DNA of 64,000 nt from Paenibacillus sp. UNC451MF (GCF_000686845.1 NZ_JMLS01000003.1:347339-411338), one strand, 5' to 3'. Shown: positions 54,649-64,000, numbered from the stretch's first letter. The notes: generated by a model from the sequence alone, not told the origin. Made by a program: numbers and translations.

Positions 54649-55662
54649 TTACGATTCTGAATTATAGTCGAGCACGGCGCCGAGAATGCTTGCGGGATCG
54701 TGCTTGTACAGGTCGAACACTCTATGTGCTTCTGCCAGCGGAACCTGTTTCGTAAGCAGATTCCCGATATTGATATGATGCTCGGCCAAAAGACGGATGT
54801 ACTCTTCCAAGTTTCGGCCTTCCGTCCAGCGCACATAGCCGGCGGGATAATCGAAGCCTAGGGCTTCATACATACTGTCGTATCGTCCGGGGCCCCCTGC
54901 TCGGGAAATGAGCACCTGAGCTTCTTTCTTGAACATTTTGGCCCGCGTAAATTCCATATGCAGGTCCCCTACAATGACGATCTTCCCGCGGTCGCGTATC
55001 CAGTCGAAGCTCAAGTCGAGCAGCTCCATCTGCTTTCCGCTGGCACACAGGACGACCGCATCGGCACCGATACCGCCAGAAGCCTCCGCTGTCGCAAGCT
55101 GGATGTCCTCTGGCTTAGAGCATATGCGAATGCCTTCGATTTCGGACAGAGCCGTTCGACGTTCGGGAACATGATCGCAGGCGATCACTCTTAGGCAAGC
55201 CGCGCGGCATATTCTTGCAATGATTTGGCCCAATATGCCTAGGCCGATGATGACGACGGTTTCCCCAAATTGCAAGCCCGCCTGCCGGACTGCATGGATG
55301 GCTATCGCACCCAAACCGCCGGTTGAAGCCTGATCCAAAGAAACGTGATCGGGAACGGTCGCTACCAAATGCTTATGCACGGCCAAATATTCCGCATGTC
55401 TCACATAGGGTCCGCCGTAGCATGCGACTCGCTGACCCGGCCAGAACGATTGCTTCGCCTTCTTCCCGACTTGATCGACGATTCCTGCTGCGCTGTATCC
55501 GATCCTCAGTTTGGATTCGCCGCTTCGGCCGACAGCCGTCATCTCCGTACCTGGGCTAATCGTCGAATAAGAGGTTCGAATCAGCACCATTTCTTCGCCA
55601 AAGTCGGGAACCGGTTCGTCTTGCATAATGACAGTACCGTTATGGGCGACTAAAGTTCTCAT
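54649..55662 (-). CDS. Zinc-binding alcohol dehydrogenase-like protein (MDR superfamily)
   Basis: 337 residues from the ATG at 55662 (AAGGAGTTGAGATCC upstream). The GroES-like N-domain (STISPGTEMTAVGRSGES) and Rossmann motif VIIGLGILGQ are clear. The structural zinc Cys cluster is absent and the catalytic Cys at the usual place is replaced by Thr/Ser, as in the bacteriochlorophyllide/threonine-dehydrogenase-like subgroup. It ends 17 bases before the second Gfo/Idh gene starts, so all three dehydrogenases form an operon. Confidence 0.85.
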   Translation of the reverse strand: MRTLVAHNGTVIMQDEPVPDFGEEMVLIRTSYSTISPGTEMTAVGRSGESKLRIGYSAAGIVDQVGKKAKQSFWPGQRVACYGGPYVRHAEYLAVHKHLVATVPDHVSLDQASTGGLGAIAIHAVRQAGLQFGETVVIIGLGILGQIIARICRAACLRVIACDHVPERRTALSEIEGIRICSKPEDIQLATAEASGGIGADAVVLCASGKQMELLDLSFDWIRDRGKIVIVGDLHMEFTRAKMFKKEAQVLISRAGGPGRYDSMYEALGFDYPAGYVRWTEGRNLEEYIRLLAEHHINIGNLLTKQVPLAEAHRVFDLYKHDPASILGAVLDYNSES

Positions 55663-55828
55663 GGATCTCAACTCCTTCATGCTTCCCAAGCTTCTTTACT
55701 GCCGTAAATGCCGCTGCGCGTCCCGATATCCATGTGTCACTCCCCATACACTTGAATTGTCCCAACAGCAGCCTAGTCAAGTCCAAAGGCTTGGATAGGC
55801 ATACAAGTCCTTGACATGTGCTATGCGA

Positions 55829-57154
55829 TTATTTCTTTATCTCGCTCTGAATAGCCTTATCCGCTCGCTCGGCAGCAGCCCTTAACACCGTATTGGCATC
55901 GCTGCCCTTCTGGTATTCCATGAGCGCAGTGTACAGTTCAGTCTCAAGCAAACCCTGGTACTTCGTCTTAATTGTCGGCGCCGCATATTTTTGCGGGAAG
56001 AGCGACTTGAAGTTTTTGCCCTTCAACTTCGGATCGTCTATGCCAAAATCGGAGGCGAATTTGGCGCCGTCCTTGAGAATGGTGTTTGCCGTACCTGCCT
56101 TGACCATAAACCTCTGGAAATCCTCGGAGGCGATATAATCAAGCACCTGGAATGCGGCATCTTTGTTTTTGGACGTTTTCGTAATATAGAAGTAGGTCGG
56201 GTACGATTGCGGTCCGATGCCGGGCTTGTCTTTGTAAACCGGGTGCGAGACTATATCCCAGTTAAAGTTTTCCGGCCTCGTTCCGCTCAGCGAGAGGTAC
56301 ATGGCTGCCGTACCGTTTTTCAGGAATTGGTCCGTTTGGCTGGCAAGCGTGTACTTGTCTCCTTCGACCTCGTTACCCGGAATTTTGAAGAATCGCGCCA
56401 AGTTTTCGAATGACTGCTTGAAGCCGTCCTCCGTGATCCGCGGTTTGAAAGTTTTCGGATCGAGCGGATTGAACGAATTTTGATCGAGCAGCATCAGGTG
56501 CTGGAACGACATCGCCAAGCCTTTATATTTGATGCCGCCTTCTGTTCTCGTCATTTTTTTGGCAAGCTCGTAAACCTCGTCCCACGTCATGCCGTCCTTC
56601 GGATAAGGTACGCCGAATTTATCGAACAGATCCTTGTTGTAAAACAACGCGCCGGATGTGGTGCTGACAGGCATGCCGTAAATGCCGCCGTCCGCAAACC
56701 CTCTTTGAATCTCTACCGAGGTAGGCTCCAGCTTGTTCAGATCGAAATTGTATTTTTTGATCAGCTCGCTAATATCGTATTGAAGATCGTAGGTGGTCAG
56801 AAAATTTTGCGTCAGGCCGACGGAGCTGATCATAATGTCGAACGAACCGCCTGCCGTCAGAAGCTCCGGCAGCGACTTGCTGTCCTTTTGCATAATGTAC
56901 TTGACGTTGATATGAGGCAGCTTTTCCTTAATCTTATTGCCGTATTGCTCCATAAACTTCTCTTCCGAAATGTTGTTGGACGTCAAGTAGAACGTCAAGT
57001 CCACCGGATCGTTCTTAAAATTGGCACCTCCGCCTGCCGGTTTATCGACAGACGGCTTCGAGCCTCCTTCCTCTGCTCCGCCTCCGCAGCCCGCAGCCAA
57101 CACTGCAAGCGCAGTCGTCATAGCCACAACAGCAACAAACATCCCCTTTTTCAT
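55829..57154 (-). CDS. Extracellular solute-binding lipoprotein (family 1, sugar type), second copy
   Basis: 441 residues. A lipobox LAAGC follows the signal. NKDLFDKFGVPYPKDGMTWD is almost the same as in the protein at 48279, so the two are paralogues. It would bind a sugar for uptake. No permease is encoded next to it. The start ATG at 57154 follows AAAGGAGTTGGC. Confidence 0.85.
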   Translation of the reverse strand: MKKGMFVAVVAMTTALAVLAAGCGGGAEEGGSKPSVDKPAGGGANFKNDPVDLTFYLTSNNISEEKFMEQYGNKIKEKLPHINVKYIMQKDSKSLPELLTAGGSFDIMISSVGLTQNFLTTYDLQYDISELIKKYNFDLNKLEPTSVEIQRGFADGGIYGMPVSTTSGALFYNKDLFDKFGVPYPKDGMTWDEVYELAKKMTRTEGGIKYKGLAMSFQHLMLLDQNSFNPLDPKTFKPRITEDGFKQSFENLARFFKIPGNEVEGDKYTLASQTDQFLKNGTAAMYLSLSGTRPENFNWDIVSHPVYKDKPGIGPQSYPTYFYITKTSKNKDAAFQVLDYIASEDFQRFMVKAGTANTILKDGAKFASDFGIDDPKLKGKNFKSLFPQKYAAPTIKTKYQGLLETELYTALMEYQKGSDANTVLRAAAERADKAIQSEIKK

Positions 57155-57242
57155 TATGCCAACTCCTTTTTCAATATTTTTATTGAAGCGAGAGCAATTG
57201 TTTGTAACGATCTTATGACGTCAATGCTTATCAAGCCGAGAG

Positions 57243-58020
57243 CTACAGACCGTGCTTGGTCAAAAACAGCTCCATGTACGCAAGGCTGAGCCGCTGCATC
57301 GGCGATTCCGTGCCGTAACCGAAGCCGTGCTTTATGCCCGGAAGTACGGCGAGATCCGCCGTTCCTCCGCATTTGTTGATCGCATGGCACATGTCGGATG
57401 TATCGCTCAGCGTCGTAGTCGGGTCCTGATCTCCTTGAATGAACAAAAATGGCGGTAGCCCCTCGCGAACTCGGTGTACAGGTGAAGCGGCTTCATATTG
57501 CTACGGTAGCTCTTCCACCGTTCCTCCCATAAATACGCTCACAAAGTCGCGCGGAATGAACAGCGTTGTAACCGGACAGTAGCAGACGACTACCTGCGGC
57601 ACCTTATTCGTTAGCTCCAGCTCGGAAGTCGCTCCGAGCGGGTCACCTTCCGGCACGGTGGCGAGCATCACCGCTAAGTGTCCCCCTGCCGATGAGCCTA
57701 CGGCGGCGACGGCATCCGGCCGGAAGCCGAACCGGTCTGCCTGCCTCTTCATGAACTGCATCGCCAGGCGAACAGCCTCGAGCTGGACCGGGAAAGTGCT
57801 GTCCAGGGCAAGCCGGTAGCTTGCCGAAGTGCAGACATAGCAAAGGCCGGCGAAATACTCGGCCACCTAATGCCACTGTTCCTTCTTACCGGCCAACCAA
57901 CCGCCACCATGGATAAACAACAGGCACGATCCGTTCGGCCGATCCGGCTTAAAAATATCCATTTTGCGTTGTTCGGTAAATTGAGCGCTGAACGCCTCGT
58001 CGTATAAAATTTCACCTGTG
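57243..58020 (-). pseudogene. Alpha/beta hydrolase (HGGGW esterase), broken
   Basis: Reading from about 58020: LLFIHGGGWLAGKKEQWH, then an in-frame TAG near 57868, then VAAVGSSAGGHLAVMLATVP, a second in-frame TAG near 57501, and finally FLFIQGDQDPTTTLSD with LPGIKHGFGYG. All catalytic residues could still be read through two stops in one frame. It is a paralogue of the intact esterase at 45213. It begins right after the end of the broken deaminase-like gene. Confidence 0.8.
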
Positions 58021-58027
58021 TCGCTCC

Positions 58028-58678
58028 TTACCCAAACGCAGTTTTCGGCACCCCGTATACTTGAACGCCTTCCTTGTACAGAGCGACCGGTACGAGCCGC
58101 TCTCCGTCTTCCCGGATCAGTAGCAGATCAGCCGGCGCAATCTCGTTGAGTCCTCCTGCAGCGGGATGGCCGAGCTTTGAGGCCGGAAGCACGGACGTTC
58201 CCGGAAATTGGCAACCGGGGGATCGTTGAAAGCGATGTTGCCGTTCTCTCCGATACCAAGCAGACGATATCGATCGGTTTTTCCAGAAGCGGCGCGGAAT
58301 AGCGGGCGCATTCCTCCTCCGCTAAACGAGTGCTGTCGAGCAGATGAATGGTTCCCGGACGAACGATGTCAAACAGCCTGTCGCGCAGGAACCGGCTGAA
58401 CGCCTGAGGGGCATCGGCCGGTAGGCCGATATACTCATCAATATGAAAGGCGGTGATGCGGGACCAATCGATCCCTTCAGCCTTGGTCAACGCCGCCAAA
58501 ACTCGTTCTGGGATGGAGCTGAGGCGAAAATCATCCGAAGCTCACCCTTTTCCTTCTGCATCTGCGCGATGCGCCTTACCGCCTGCGCTGCGGCAGCTTG
58601 GCCGAGCGCCGCGCGATCTTGAAACACTTGCACCTTCAGCCGTTCAACGGCAAACAATTTCCACGCTTCCCATGCCAT
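58028..58678 (-). pseudogene. Glucosamine-6-phosphate isomerase/deaminase-like gene, broken
   Basis: The ATG at 58678 follows GAGGAGAACAA. TAFHIDEYIGLPADAPQAFS and LLGIGENGNIAFNDPP are hallmark motifs of NagB-type sugar isomerases. Frameshifts near 58490, 58275 and 58190 separate them, and the end GVQVYGVPKTAFG is in frame again with a stop at 58028. In the intact form it would isomerise and deaminate an amino sugar phosphate. Confidence 0.75.
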
Positions 58679-58707
58679 TTGTTCTCCTCGCTACTTCTTG
58701 TATCGAA

Positions 58708-59574
58708 TCATCGGAAATGCTCCATCGCAAGCAGTGCATCCATGCATTCCTCCGACGCTTCCTTGCCCCCGACAGAAAAGCTGCTGCCGGAAGGCCGCTT
58801 TAATTGCTCTTCCGTAAGAATCGATGTCAGGCGATAATGGGTTTCTAAGATTAAGTAGCCATCGTACCCGTCATCGACCAGTCTTTGGAACAGCGCCGGG
58901 TAATCGACCTCTCCCCGGCCGATCGCGACTCCGATAGGGCCTTCGCCGGTCGTAACCGCATCCTTCAAATGTATATGCGCGATCGTTCCGCGCAGGTGCT
59001 CATAGCCATCGGGATATGGCACCTCAAGATCCGGATCCCACAAGTCGTTGCCGGGATCGTACAAGGCGTGCAGGTTCGGAACCCCGGCCATATCGATCAA
59101 CCTGCGCGTTTTCCTGGCGTTACTCGCATAAACGCTAGGATCGAATTCTAGCATGAAGGCCAAGCCTCCCTTCTCCAGCAGCTTGGCCATCCGGCGCAGC
59201 TGCTCCACGATGACGGGAAGCTGCTCTTCGAAGGAGCCCTTCGCCCAAAAGCTGAAGCCTCTGATCATATTCGCTCCAAGCATACGCGCCACTTCGATGC
59301 AACGCTCGGCAATGAGGTAATGCTGGGCCAGCTCCTCCGTATTGTCGAGATCGCATTTGAATATTGGGGCCGACAGTGCGCAGACGGTCATCCCCGCCGC
59401 TTGAACCCGATCGCGTATGAGCACCACTTCGTCATCGCTCAGCATATGGACAGGCTTGTCGAATATAGAACGTATTTCGAGTGTATCCAGGCGGTACACT
59501 TCGGCGAAAGCGATAATTTCATCCATGTCCTGCGATACTTCATCCGTAATAATACCAAGCTTGAATGCTCTCAC
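58708..59574 (-). CDS. Sugar phosphate isomerase/epimerase (xylose-isomerase-like TIM barrel)
   Basis: 288 residues from a GTG at 59574 after GGGGGGA. FKLGIITDEVSQDMDEIIAF is the family start; metal ligands are in MLEFDPS, ALYDPGNDLWDP, HLKDAV and LILETHY. Such enzymes isomerise or epimerise keto-sugars or act as myo-inosose dehydratases or isomerases. It lies with two Gfo/Idh enzymes, which is the usual neighbourhood of inositol or rare-sugar catabolism. Confidence 0.85.
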   Translation of the reverse strand: MRAFKLGIITDEVSQDMDEIIAFAEVYRLDTLEIRSIFDKPVHMLSDDEVVLIRDRVQAAGMTVCALSAPIFKCDLDNTEELAQHYLIAERCIEVARMLGANMIRGFSFWAKGSFEEQLPVIVEQLRRMAKLLEKGGLAFMLEFDPSVYASNARKTRRLIDMAGVPNLHALYDPGNDLWDPDLEVPYPDGYEHLRGTIAHIHLKDAVTTGEGPIGVAIGRGEVDYPALFQRLVDDGYDGYLILETHYRLTSILTEEQLKRPSGSSFSVGGKEASEECMDALLAMEHFR

Positions 59575-59777
59575 AAACGTCCCCCCCATTTTTTTTGTAA
59601 ATACAGCAGTTGATAAATATTGGTGTTTCCGACAACGCTTACAATTAATAAAATACCACAGTACGCCCCACTTTTTCTTGACGGGCCGTGCCCATATTCA
59701 TGCATCATTTGATTGAAAGTGCTTACTTGGCAAAAAAAACATCCGCCAGAGAAATCAAGGCGGATGTGCATGTACAA

Positions 59778-60608
59778 TTACAGCAGCTTGCGGTATTGCT
59801 CGGGCGTCAGTCCGACAACCCGCTTGAAGGTACGAGAGAAGTGGGACAAATGCTTAAAGCCGGTTTGAAAGCAAACGTTCGTCACGGTGCTGCCCGGGTC
59901 CAGAAAGAACAGCACCTTGGCTTGCTTGATCCGCCGATCGTTAATATAGTCGAACAGCGTCAACCCCGTCAGCTGCTTGAACAGCTTCATCAAATAAAAA
60001 CGGCTTACATGCATGTTGCCTGCCAGCTCGTCGAGCGTAAGGTCGTCCATATAATGCTGCTCGATGTAAGCCATTACGTTCTGCACGATCTTCTCCTTCT
60101 CCGTTGGCATCGCCTTGCTGCTGTCGGCCGTTTCCTGAAATCGTTCGTAAATAAAGAGCAGCAGTTCGTAAAAGGCGGTGCGTAGACGGTTGTAAGCGAC
60201 CAAGTCCTTCGGATGGTGAAAGCGGTTGATTTTCACCAAAATGTCCTCGACCTCGTCCATAAGCTCTTCGCTCAGCCGCCAATGGTAGTGCGTTGACAGC
60301 ATGAAAGGCTTCAACACATCGATCGAGCCAGGCTGCAGCAGCATCGGACTGATCGATGCCCCATCGAACAGAACGGTCGAACGAATGTAAGTATATTTGT
60401 CATCCATCACCGGCCCGTGCTCCCGCATGCCGTTCATCACGATCAGGTCGCCGGGCATAAGATCGATCGAACTGCCCCCGATCCAATAGCTCGCTTTGCC
60501 GCTGTGAAAATAATAAATTTCATGTTTGGCGTGTGTATGGAATGCCGGCTTAAGCTTGGAGTTAAGCCGATATCTGAAATTGTCGATCAATGGATAATTC
60601 AATGACAT
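59778..60608 (-). CDS. AraC-family transcriptional regulator with cupin sensor
   Basis: About 276 residues from the ATG at 60608 (AAGGAAGCGAGG upstream); an ATG at 60638 is an alternative. The N-terminal cupin reads HTHAKHEIYYFHSGKASYWI and LMPGDLIVMNGMREHGP. The C-terminal double HTH has LTLDELAGNMHVSRFYLMKL and FKHLSHFSRTFKRVVGLTPE. It is transcribed together with the TIM-barrel gene direction and probably activates this sugar locus. Confidence 0.9.
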   Translation of the reverse strand: MSLNYPLIDNFRYRLNSKLKPAFHTHAKHEIYYFHSGKASYWIGGSSIDLMPGDLIVMNGMREHGPVMDDKYTYIRSTVLFDGASISPMLLQPGSIDVLKPFMLSTHYHWRLSEELMDEVEDILVKINRFHHPKDLVAYNRLRTAFYELLLFIYERFQETADSSKAMPTEKEKIVQNVMAYIEQHYMDDLTLDELAGNMHVSRFYLMKLFKQLTGLTLFDYINDRRIKQAKVLFFLDPGSTVTNVCFQTGFKHLSHFSRTFKRVVGLTPEQYRKLL

Positions 60609-60770
60609 CGCATGCGCCTCGCTTCCTTGAAACAACATGTTGAAGATTCTTCCTGAAAATAGTTCGCCACGAGAGGCGTTATTCCTGTCACGGGAAATAT
60701 TCGCCTGCTTCAAAAATGAACAAAACCGTTGTCCTTTCAGGATAACCGGCCATGCTGCCGGTAAGATCAA

Positions 60771-61423
60771 CTTGTTTAATTCTCATAAGGCAAGGCGAGC
60801 TTTTTTCCTTCAGTGGAACTCTATATATATTCTTGTCCTCTTACATTGCAACATCAATACGTCGATTTTGTCCTACTTCCAGCTCCTGTATGATCGCCAG
60901 TTTTTCTACCGCACTATATTGGATTTTTAGACATAGAAAAATCCCCTTGTAGGTAGTAGGTTTTTATTATTTAACCTGTCTACCTAAAGGGGAGCATATC
61001 AGTCTGCGACAGCCTCATTCTATTCCTGCAAAGATTCCGGATCGCCTCAACCGAATACTTGAACGTGAGCGCTTTGTCCGGATCATGAAAAAGTTGGGCA
61101 CTTGCAAACAGTTGAATACCCCATTGATGGTACATTCGATGCCGCAGTATCTGTTAGACTCTCCGAATAATCCAAAGCGTCCAGAATCAGCTGAACCTTG
61201 CGATGGTTTGGAACAAATTCTGCTGACTGCGCGAGCCACTCCCTTCCCCAGCCCGGGCTGCGTCCGCTTTTCGAACAATGAATAAGTAGGGTATACACAT
61301 AAATAGCTTCTGCTAACCATTGATAATTCTGGTCAAATATTCGGGTCAGTGCGCCATTGAATTCATCGGGTGTCCATGGACACATATAGGCGCCGACTAT
61401 GCAATCAGGCATGCGTGTTTTGA
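60771..61423. other. Region with one unconvincing minus-strand frame
   Basis: A minus-strand frame at 61083-61412 (MPDCIVGAYMCPWTPDEFNG, QNYQWLAEAIYVYTLLIHC) is protein-like but its continuation shifts frame at about 61080 (FKYSVEAIRNLCRNRMRLSQ). It may be a broken gene. I do not recognise it. Confidence 0.3.
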
Positions 61424-61600
61424 TCAGTCTCGAATTAATTCATTGTAGTAACCATTGTATTTCAAAGCTGCTCTTAATCTCTCTACTTCATCCAGAAGTT
61501 CAAATGCATAATCTTCTGTAATTCTATTTGTAGGAATTACTTCTTTTATTTCATCAAGTTTATCAAAGTAGTCTTGAATCTGAGAAAGTTTTTTCAGCGT
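61424..61600 (-). CDS. Small helical protein or gene tail (58 codons)
   Basis: The frame reads LKKLSQIQDYFDKLDEIKEV, ITEDYAFELLDEVERLRAAL and ends YNGYYNELIRD. It is charged and helical, like a coiled-coil or antitoxin-size protein. Stop codons lie directly upstream and there is no ATG, GTG or TTG start, so the 5' end may have been lost. Confidence 0.35.
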   Translation of the reverse strand, partial: TLKKLSQIQDYFDKLDEIKEVIPTNRITEDYAFELLDEVERLRAALKYNGYYNELIRD

Positions 61601-61724
61601 TTATTAAATCACTCCTGCCATCCATCGATATGTATCTTTAATTTTATAACTATTTTTTATTGTCTATTTTACCAACACATGATAGTATCTAATAGGCAAA
61701 TTGTACTAATTTAGGAGGACTACC

Positions 61725-62432
61725 ATGAAATTCAGAAAAGCAGTCATTACACTAGCACTTTTAACATTACCATTCTCCTCAATTGCGAGTGCACATCCAG
61801 GTAGGACAGATTCTAATGGTGGGCATACTTGCCGGACTAATTGTGCAAAATGGGGTTTAAAAGATGGTGAGTATCACTATCATAATGGTGGTGGTGGCGG
61901 TGGCTTTTTCATAGGCGTAGATATCCCAAAGAATGAACCTACACCCTCCACATCTGATGCTGAAGAAATTATTCCTTATGGGCATGTTAAAGTTACTCTT
62001 CCGACATTTAAGGTTTATATTAACTATAAAACTGGAGCTTCGGACGCTCAAAACTCTACTTTAGAATACCCATTTTTTTTGTATAATGATATCATCTACG
62101 CACCGTTGAATTATGATATGTGTTCGACTCTTACGATTGAAAACACTTGGTCAAATGAAGTGGGTTTATCATTAAGAAAAACGGACACAGAAATTGGGGA
62201 AGGTGTACATTTCCAACGTATTGAGTCATCCTCTACTCAGCCTACAAAGATGTATGCACACTTTCCAACATTCAATATTTTTGTCAATGATGTATGGGTG
62301 GATAATGAGAATGAAGAATATCCATTTTTAGTTTATAATGATGTAACATACTATCCGATGACTTGGCATCTTAATAGTAAATTTGGTTTAACCACTGCAT
62401 TAAAAGACAATAGGTTCTATATTTTTAAGTAG
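61725..62432 (+). CDS. Secreted YHYH-domain protein
   Basis: 235 residues. A signal peptide ends near SIASA. It is followed by the YHYH motif block HPGRTDSNGGHTCRTNCAKW, GLKDGEYHYHNGG, then a Gly run. The rest has two repeats of a stalk-like beta unit (YGHVKVTLPTFKVYINY and MYAHFPTFNIFVNDVWV, each followed by EYPFxxYNDxxYxPxxW). YHYH proteins are secreted; the His/Cys block may bind metal. GGAGGACTACC precedes the ATG. Confidence 0.8.
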   Translation: MKFRKAVITLALLTLPFSSIASAHPGRTDSNGGHTCRTNCAKWGLKDGEYHYHNGGGGGGFFIGVDIPKNEPTPSTSDAEEIIPYGHVKVTLPTFKVYINYKTGASDAQNSTLEYPFFLYNDIIYAPLNYDMCSTLTIENTWSNEVGLSLRKTDTEIGEGVHFQRIESSSTQPTKMYAHFPTFNIFVNDVWVDNENEEYPFLVYNDVTYYPMTWHLNSKFGLTTALKDNRFYIFK

Positions 62433-62737
62433 ATTAATGGCTGCCAATGGCAGCTTTTTATTTTCCAAGTAAAATCTGAGTTTCATACTGATTGATATAG
62501 TTGACTGAACTCATCTTTTTTTTGAACGCAGATTTGATTATTCCACATCAAACCTTCAGAGGCTGTACCCTTATAACTCCAGTGTGAGTAAAGAGTAAAG
62601 TGTTGTTTAGGGTATCCCCACCCTAAAGCAACTTGACTTAAAAGCGTCTTATTAGCGGCTTTGCGGATGAGAGGCTGCAGATGCCGCAAATGCAATTCTT
62701 ATTTAATGACAGTTATGTTTTAAGGGGGGGATGAAAC
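62433..62737. other. Intergenic region
   Basis: A short hairpin GGCTGCCAATGGCAGCTTTTT at 62439-62459 is a good terminator of the YHYH gene. Nothing else is supported; a 70-codon minus-strand frame has no recognisable features. Confidence 0.5.
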
Positions 62738-62818
62738 ATGCGTCAAATTATTGCTATAGGAGGCGGGGGCTTTTCGGAGTCAGATAACCCGCTATTGGAT
62801 GGTTATATACTAAAGAAC
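62738..62818 (+). pseudogene. Peptidase E-like gene, truncated after 27 codons
   Basis: MRQIIAIGGGGFSESDNPLL is the characteristic start of type 1 glutamine-amidotransferase-like peptidase E. GGGGGG precedes the ATG. After LDGYILKN the sequence changes to an IS110-type transposase tail, so the rest of the gene is gone. Confidence 0.7.
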
Positions 62819-63036
62819 CGGATCACGAAGCGCGGCTCCAAGCAACTGAGGCATTGTATCTTGCGGTTTTATGCGGGCTGAGGAATTCCCGAAATAAAAA
62901 GCTTCGATAATACTATGATAAGAAGCGTGAAGAAGGAAAACCGTACCGAGTAGCCATTGTAGCCTGTATAAACAAGCTCCTTCACTGGATCTACGCCCTT
63001 TTAACAAAGAAAGAACCGTTCCTTGTTTTAGCTTAA
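62819..63036 (+). mobile_element. IS110-family transposase, C-terminal fragment
   Basis: RITKRGSK is followed, with frame changes, by REEGKPYRVAVIACINKLLH and WIYALLTKKEPFLVLA, the end of IS110-type transposases. The N-terminal RuvC-like part is absent. It truncates the peptidase E gene. Confidence 0.7.
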
Positions 63037-63539
63037 AATCCATGCTTCTCATACAGATAAAAAACCTTCCAGCAGTTATAAGGAGGGTTATTAGGTATGC
63101 CCATTTAACAGTAAATTATACCACGTTAAACTCCCTCTATGGAGAATCACTTAGCTCTAAAATGCTCTCGTTTTCTCAGATTTAGACCATATTTACTTCT
63201 TAACAGAATAACTTTTTAGTGGAATTAAGTTGTAGGTGAAGAAATATATGGGTATGCGTTGGTGCAAAAAGCTCTCCACTTAAACCACCTGCTGTAAATT
63301 GTGGTTACTGTGGTAAAGTATGGTTGCACCTTTGGATCTCCACATGTGCTCATGGCGGTCAACCCTCCCATGTCTCGCAGAGTCTACGCTCCCACATTCC
63401 TTCATTCAACCTGTCCATGAGGTGGAGGTCAGATATGCTGCCTGACAGGATCTTCGTCCGTAAGGATAGCGCCTTTCCGACTCATCCGTACTTCTTGTTA
63501 TCTTGCTCTGCCTAGGTCATCATCACAAATAAGCGATCA
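63037..63539. other. Gap between two IS110 fragments
   Basis: No gene is supported. The sequence after 63300 may be the flank of the right-hand IS110 element. Confidence 0.4.
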
Positions 63540-64000
63540 TTAAGCTGCCTGTGGTATCTCCGTAAATTGAGGGATATCTCGGATCATCTTTTCTTCACTA
63601 AACTCATTGCCCTTCTTTAATATACCGAAAAGGATGCGTATGAGCTTGTTAGATAACGCGATGAGAGACTGCATCTTTTTTAATGGATTCACAGGACGTT
63701 TAGTGTAATACTCGTGCAGGGCTCGAAAGGCTGAATTTTTAGCGACTAGCGGCATCATCACTCTAAAGAGCAAAGCACGCAGGCGTTTCCTGCCCCTCTT
63801 TGTTATCCTCGTTTGTCCTCTGTGTGTGCCAGATGAATTTGTTTTCAAGTTCAGTCCAGCGAGCTTCGTGATCTGCTTTGGATGTCGGTACTGGCCAATA
63901 TCTCCTACCTCAGCTAGAAAGCCAGCGATGGTGTCCCGGCCAATCCCTTTCATGACCAACACTTGCTTTACATGAGTTCATCCAGCTTTACTTCCAATTC
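63540..64000 (-). mobile_element. IS110-family transposase, C-terminal part, running off the window
   Basis: 140 codons give the transposase IS116/IS110/IS902 C-domain: MKGIGRDTIAGFLAEVGDIG, ITKLAGLNLKTNSSGTHRGQ and ITKRGRKRLRALLFRVMMPL. Upstream, ELEVKLDELM belongs to the same protein but lies in another frame and a few residues between are missing, so the element is probably inactive. It continues beyond 64000. Confidence 0.8.

Noticed and set aside
53922..54755. 277-codon plus-strand frame
   Set aside because: Antisense to the second Gfo/Idh gene; no homology features.

Overview
The window looks like a chromosomal segment of a spore-forming Gram-positive bacterium of the Paenibacillus type. 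The evidence is a GerA-type germinant receptor operon, three very short YjcZ-type proteins, SLH-domain and copper-amine-oxidase-like stalk surface proteins, strong AGGAGG ribosome binding sites, a T-box leader, and many orphan lipoprotein solute-binding proteins. No tRNA, rRNA or CRISPR array was seen.

Region 1 (1-11.7 kb) is a compact plus-strand phosphonate operon: a PHP-type cyclic-phosphate phosphodiesterase (cut by the window edge), a hexapeptide acetyltransferase, PhnF, the C-P lyase core PhnGHIJ, PhnK, PhnM, PhnL, and the PhnD/PhnC/PhnE/PhnE importer. A Pho-box-like direct repeat lies in front of phnG. Imported phosphonates would be coupled to ribose by PhnGHI with PhnM, cleaved by the radical-SAM enzyme PhnJ, and the ribose cyclic phosphate opened by the PHP enzyme. 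Region 2 (11.7-20.7 kb) holds a Cys-rich pentapeptide-repeat protein, a four-gene ger operon in the order A, C, small two-TM protein, B, and two secreted surface proteins.

Region 3 (20.7-36.4 kb) is a mosaic with the most interesting content. A 96-residue Cys/Gly/Phe-repeat peptide (22389-22679) belongs by its leader and repeats to the heterocycloanthracin/sonorensin type of TOMM (thiazole/oxazole-modified microcin) precursors. Its likely maturation pair, a ThiF-like protein and a YcaO cyclodehydratase, lies 8 kb away on the other strand (30665-34131), next to a small membrane protein and a Crp/Fnr-like regulator. The precursor is flanked by a 261-bp direct duplication, each copy carrying a 30-residue YjcZ-type gene. 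Between precursor and enzymes are a Phe-type T-box with an AroQ-DAHP synthase, a fused pair of broken genes (MFS transporter and penicillin-binding protein), a VOC protein, an SRPBCC protein, an ECF sigma factor with a SnoaL-like tail, and several gene remnants.

Region 4 (36.7-44.9 kb) carries a WYL regulator divergent from two tandem GyrI-like proteins, an SDR remnant, a broken Gabija-like defence pair (OLD-family nuclease plus UvrD-like helicase with several frameshifts and a stop), a YkvA protein overlapping a ChrB N-domain protein, and three copies of a noncoding repeat that resembles the multi-motif ends of insertion sequences.

Region 5 (45.2-60.6 kb) is a minus-strand carbohydrate-type locus: esterase, histidine phosphatase, two solute-binding lipoproteins without permeases, DeoR and AraC regulators, a glycerophosphodiester phosphodiesterase, two Gfo/Idh/MocA dehydrogenases, a zinc-type alcohol dehydrogenase, a TIM-barrel isomerase, and broken esterase and glucosamine-6-phosphate-isomerase-like genes. 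The end (61-64 kb) has a YHYH protein, a peptidase E gene truncated at an IS110 transposase fragment, and a second, degenerate IS110 transposase running off the window. The right two thirds of the window show much gene decay.
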